A stretch of 64,000 nt of DNA from Lithodes maja. Lineage: Eukaryota > Arthropoda > Malacostraca > Decapoda > Lithodidae. The first letter of the stretch is position 1. Each line of letters begins with the position of its first letter. A model generated the notes under the pieces. That model searched no databases. It was not told where the DNA came from and saw nothing but the letters and a program-made list of their open reading frames with translations. The translations under genes were made by a program, and so were the position numbers. Below are positions 63,980 through 64,000 of this stretch, one piece after another. The stretch is taken from assembly GCA_037953745.1 (NCBI GenBank), contig JBAKBP010010373.1, positions 1 through 64,000 of the forward strand, written 5' to 3'.

Positions 63980-64000
63980 ACATAATTATATAGCCTGATT

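Noticed and set aside
1..64000. CRISPR array, bacterial operon or tRNA/rRNA genes
   Set aside because: No regularly spaced repeats with unique spacers, no ribosomal binding or operon layout, and no rRNA or tRNA core. The window is eukaryotic and transposon-rich.

Overview
This window comes from a large, repeat-rich invertebrate genome. A decapod crustacean or a related marine arthropod fits best. That is an inference from the transposon mix (BEL/Pao, DIRS, RTE-like and CR1-like LINEs, Helitrons, TTAA-flanked MITEs), the long (GA)n/(CT)n microsatellites and the AT-rich spacers. I recognise no host protein-coding gene, rRNA or tRNA. Almost everything interpretable is a mobile element or a relic of one, and many are nested with target-site duplications (TSDs) that can be read directly.

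Left part (1-9 kb): a 5'-truncated RTE-like LINE on the minus strand (364-1410), a 295-bp tandem duplication, microsatellites, LINE relics, and a second RTE-like LINE on the plus strand (6146-8750) flanked by a 10-bp TSD.

Centre-left (9-33 kb): an old envelope-bearing retroelement ('C', minus strand) has been split twice. BEL/Pao element A (9275-18645) has 571-bp LTRs that differ at about three positions and a 5-bp TSD (ACGAT). It sits inside the env-like gene. BEL/Pao element B (20222-33319) has ~0.71-kb LTRs and a CTTTA TSD. It sits between env and an upstream coding remnant. A carries an unusual SGNH/GDSL-hydrolase-like reading frame upstream of gag and two TTAA-flanked MITEs. B has been invaded by a CR1-like LINE, which holds an inverted copy of itself and a TTAA MITE, by an RTE-like LINE with a 13-bp TSD, and by a Helitron inside its 5' LTR.

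Centre (34-42.5 kb): a nearly complete DIRS element on the minus strand with gag, RT-RNase H and tyrosine recombinase frames, inverted terminal repeats, and an internal complementary region that matches the outermost bases of both ends.

Right part (42.5-64 kb): a LINE relic with the end of an SGNH domain, two head-to-tail non-autonomous Helitrons (45899-46902), a 43-bp stub of the RTE family, a LINE inserted into another LINE (50.9-54.8 kb), a ~0.38-kb inverted repeat with a 1-kb spacer, several CR1-like 3' ends, and at the right edge the longest RTE-like copy (61843-63979, 10-bp TSD).

The order of insertion can be read from the nesting. C is oldest, B is younger (its LTRs differ by a few percent), and A and the RTE-like family are the most recent.
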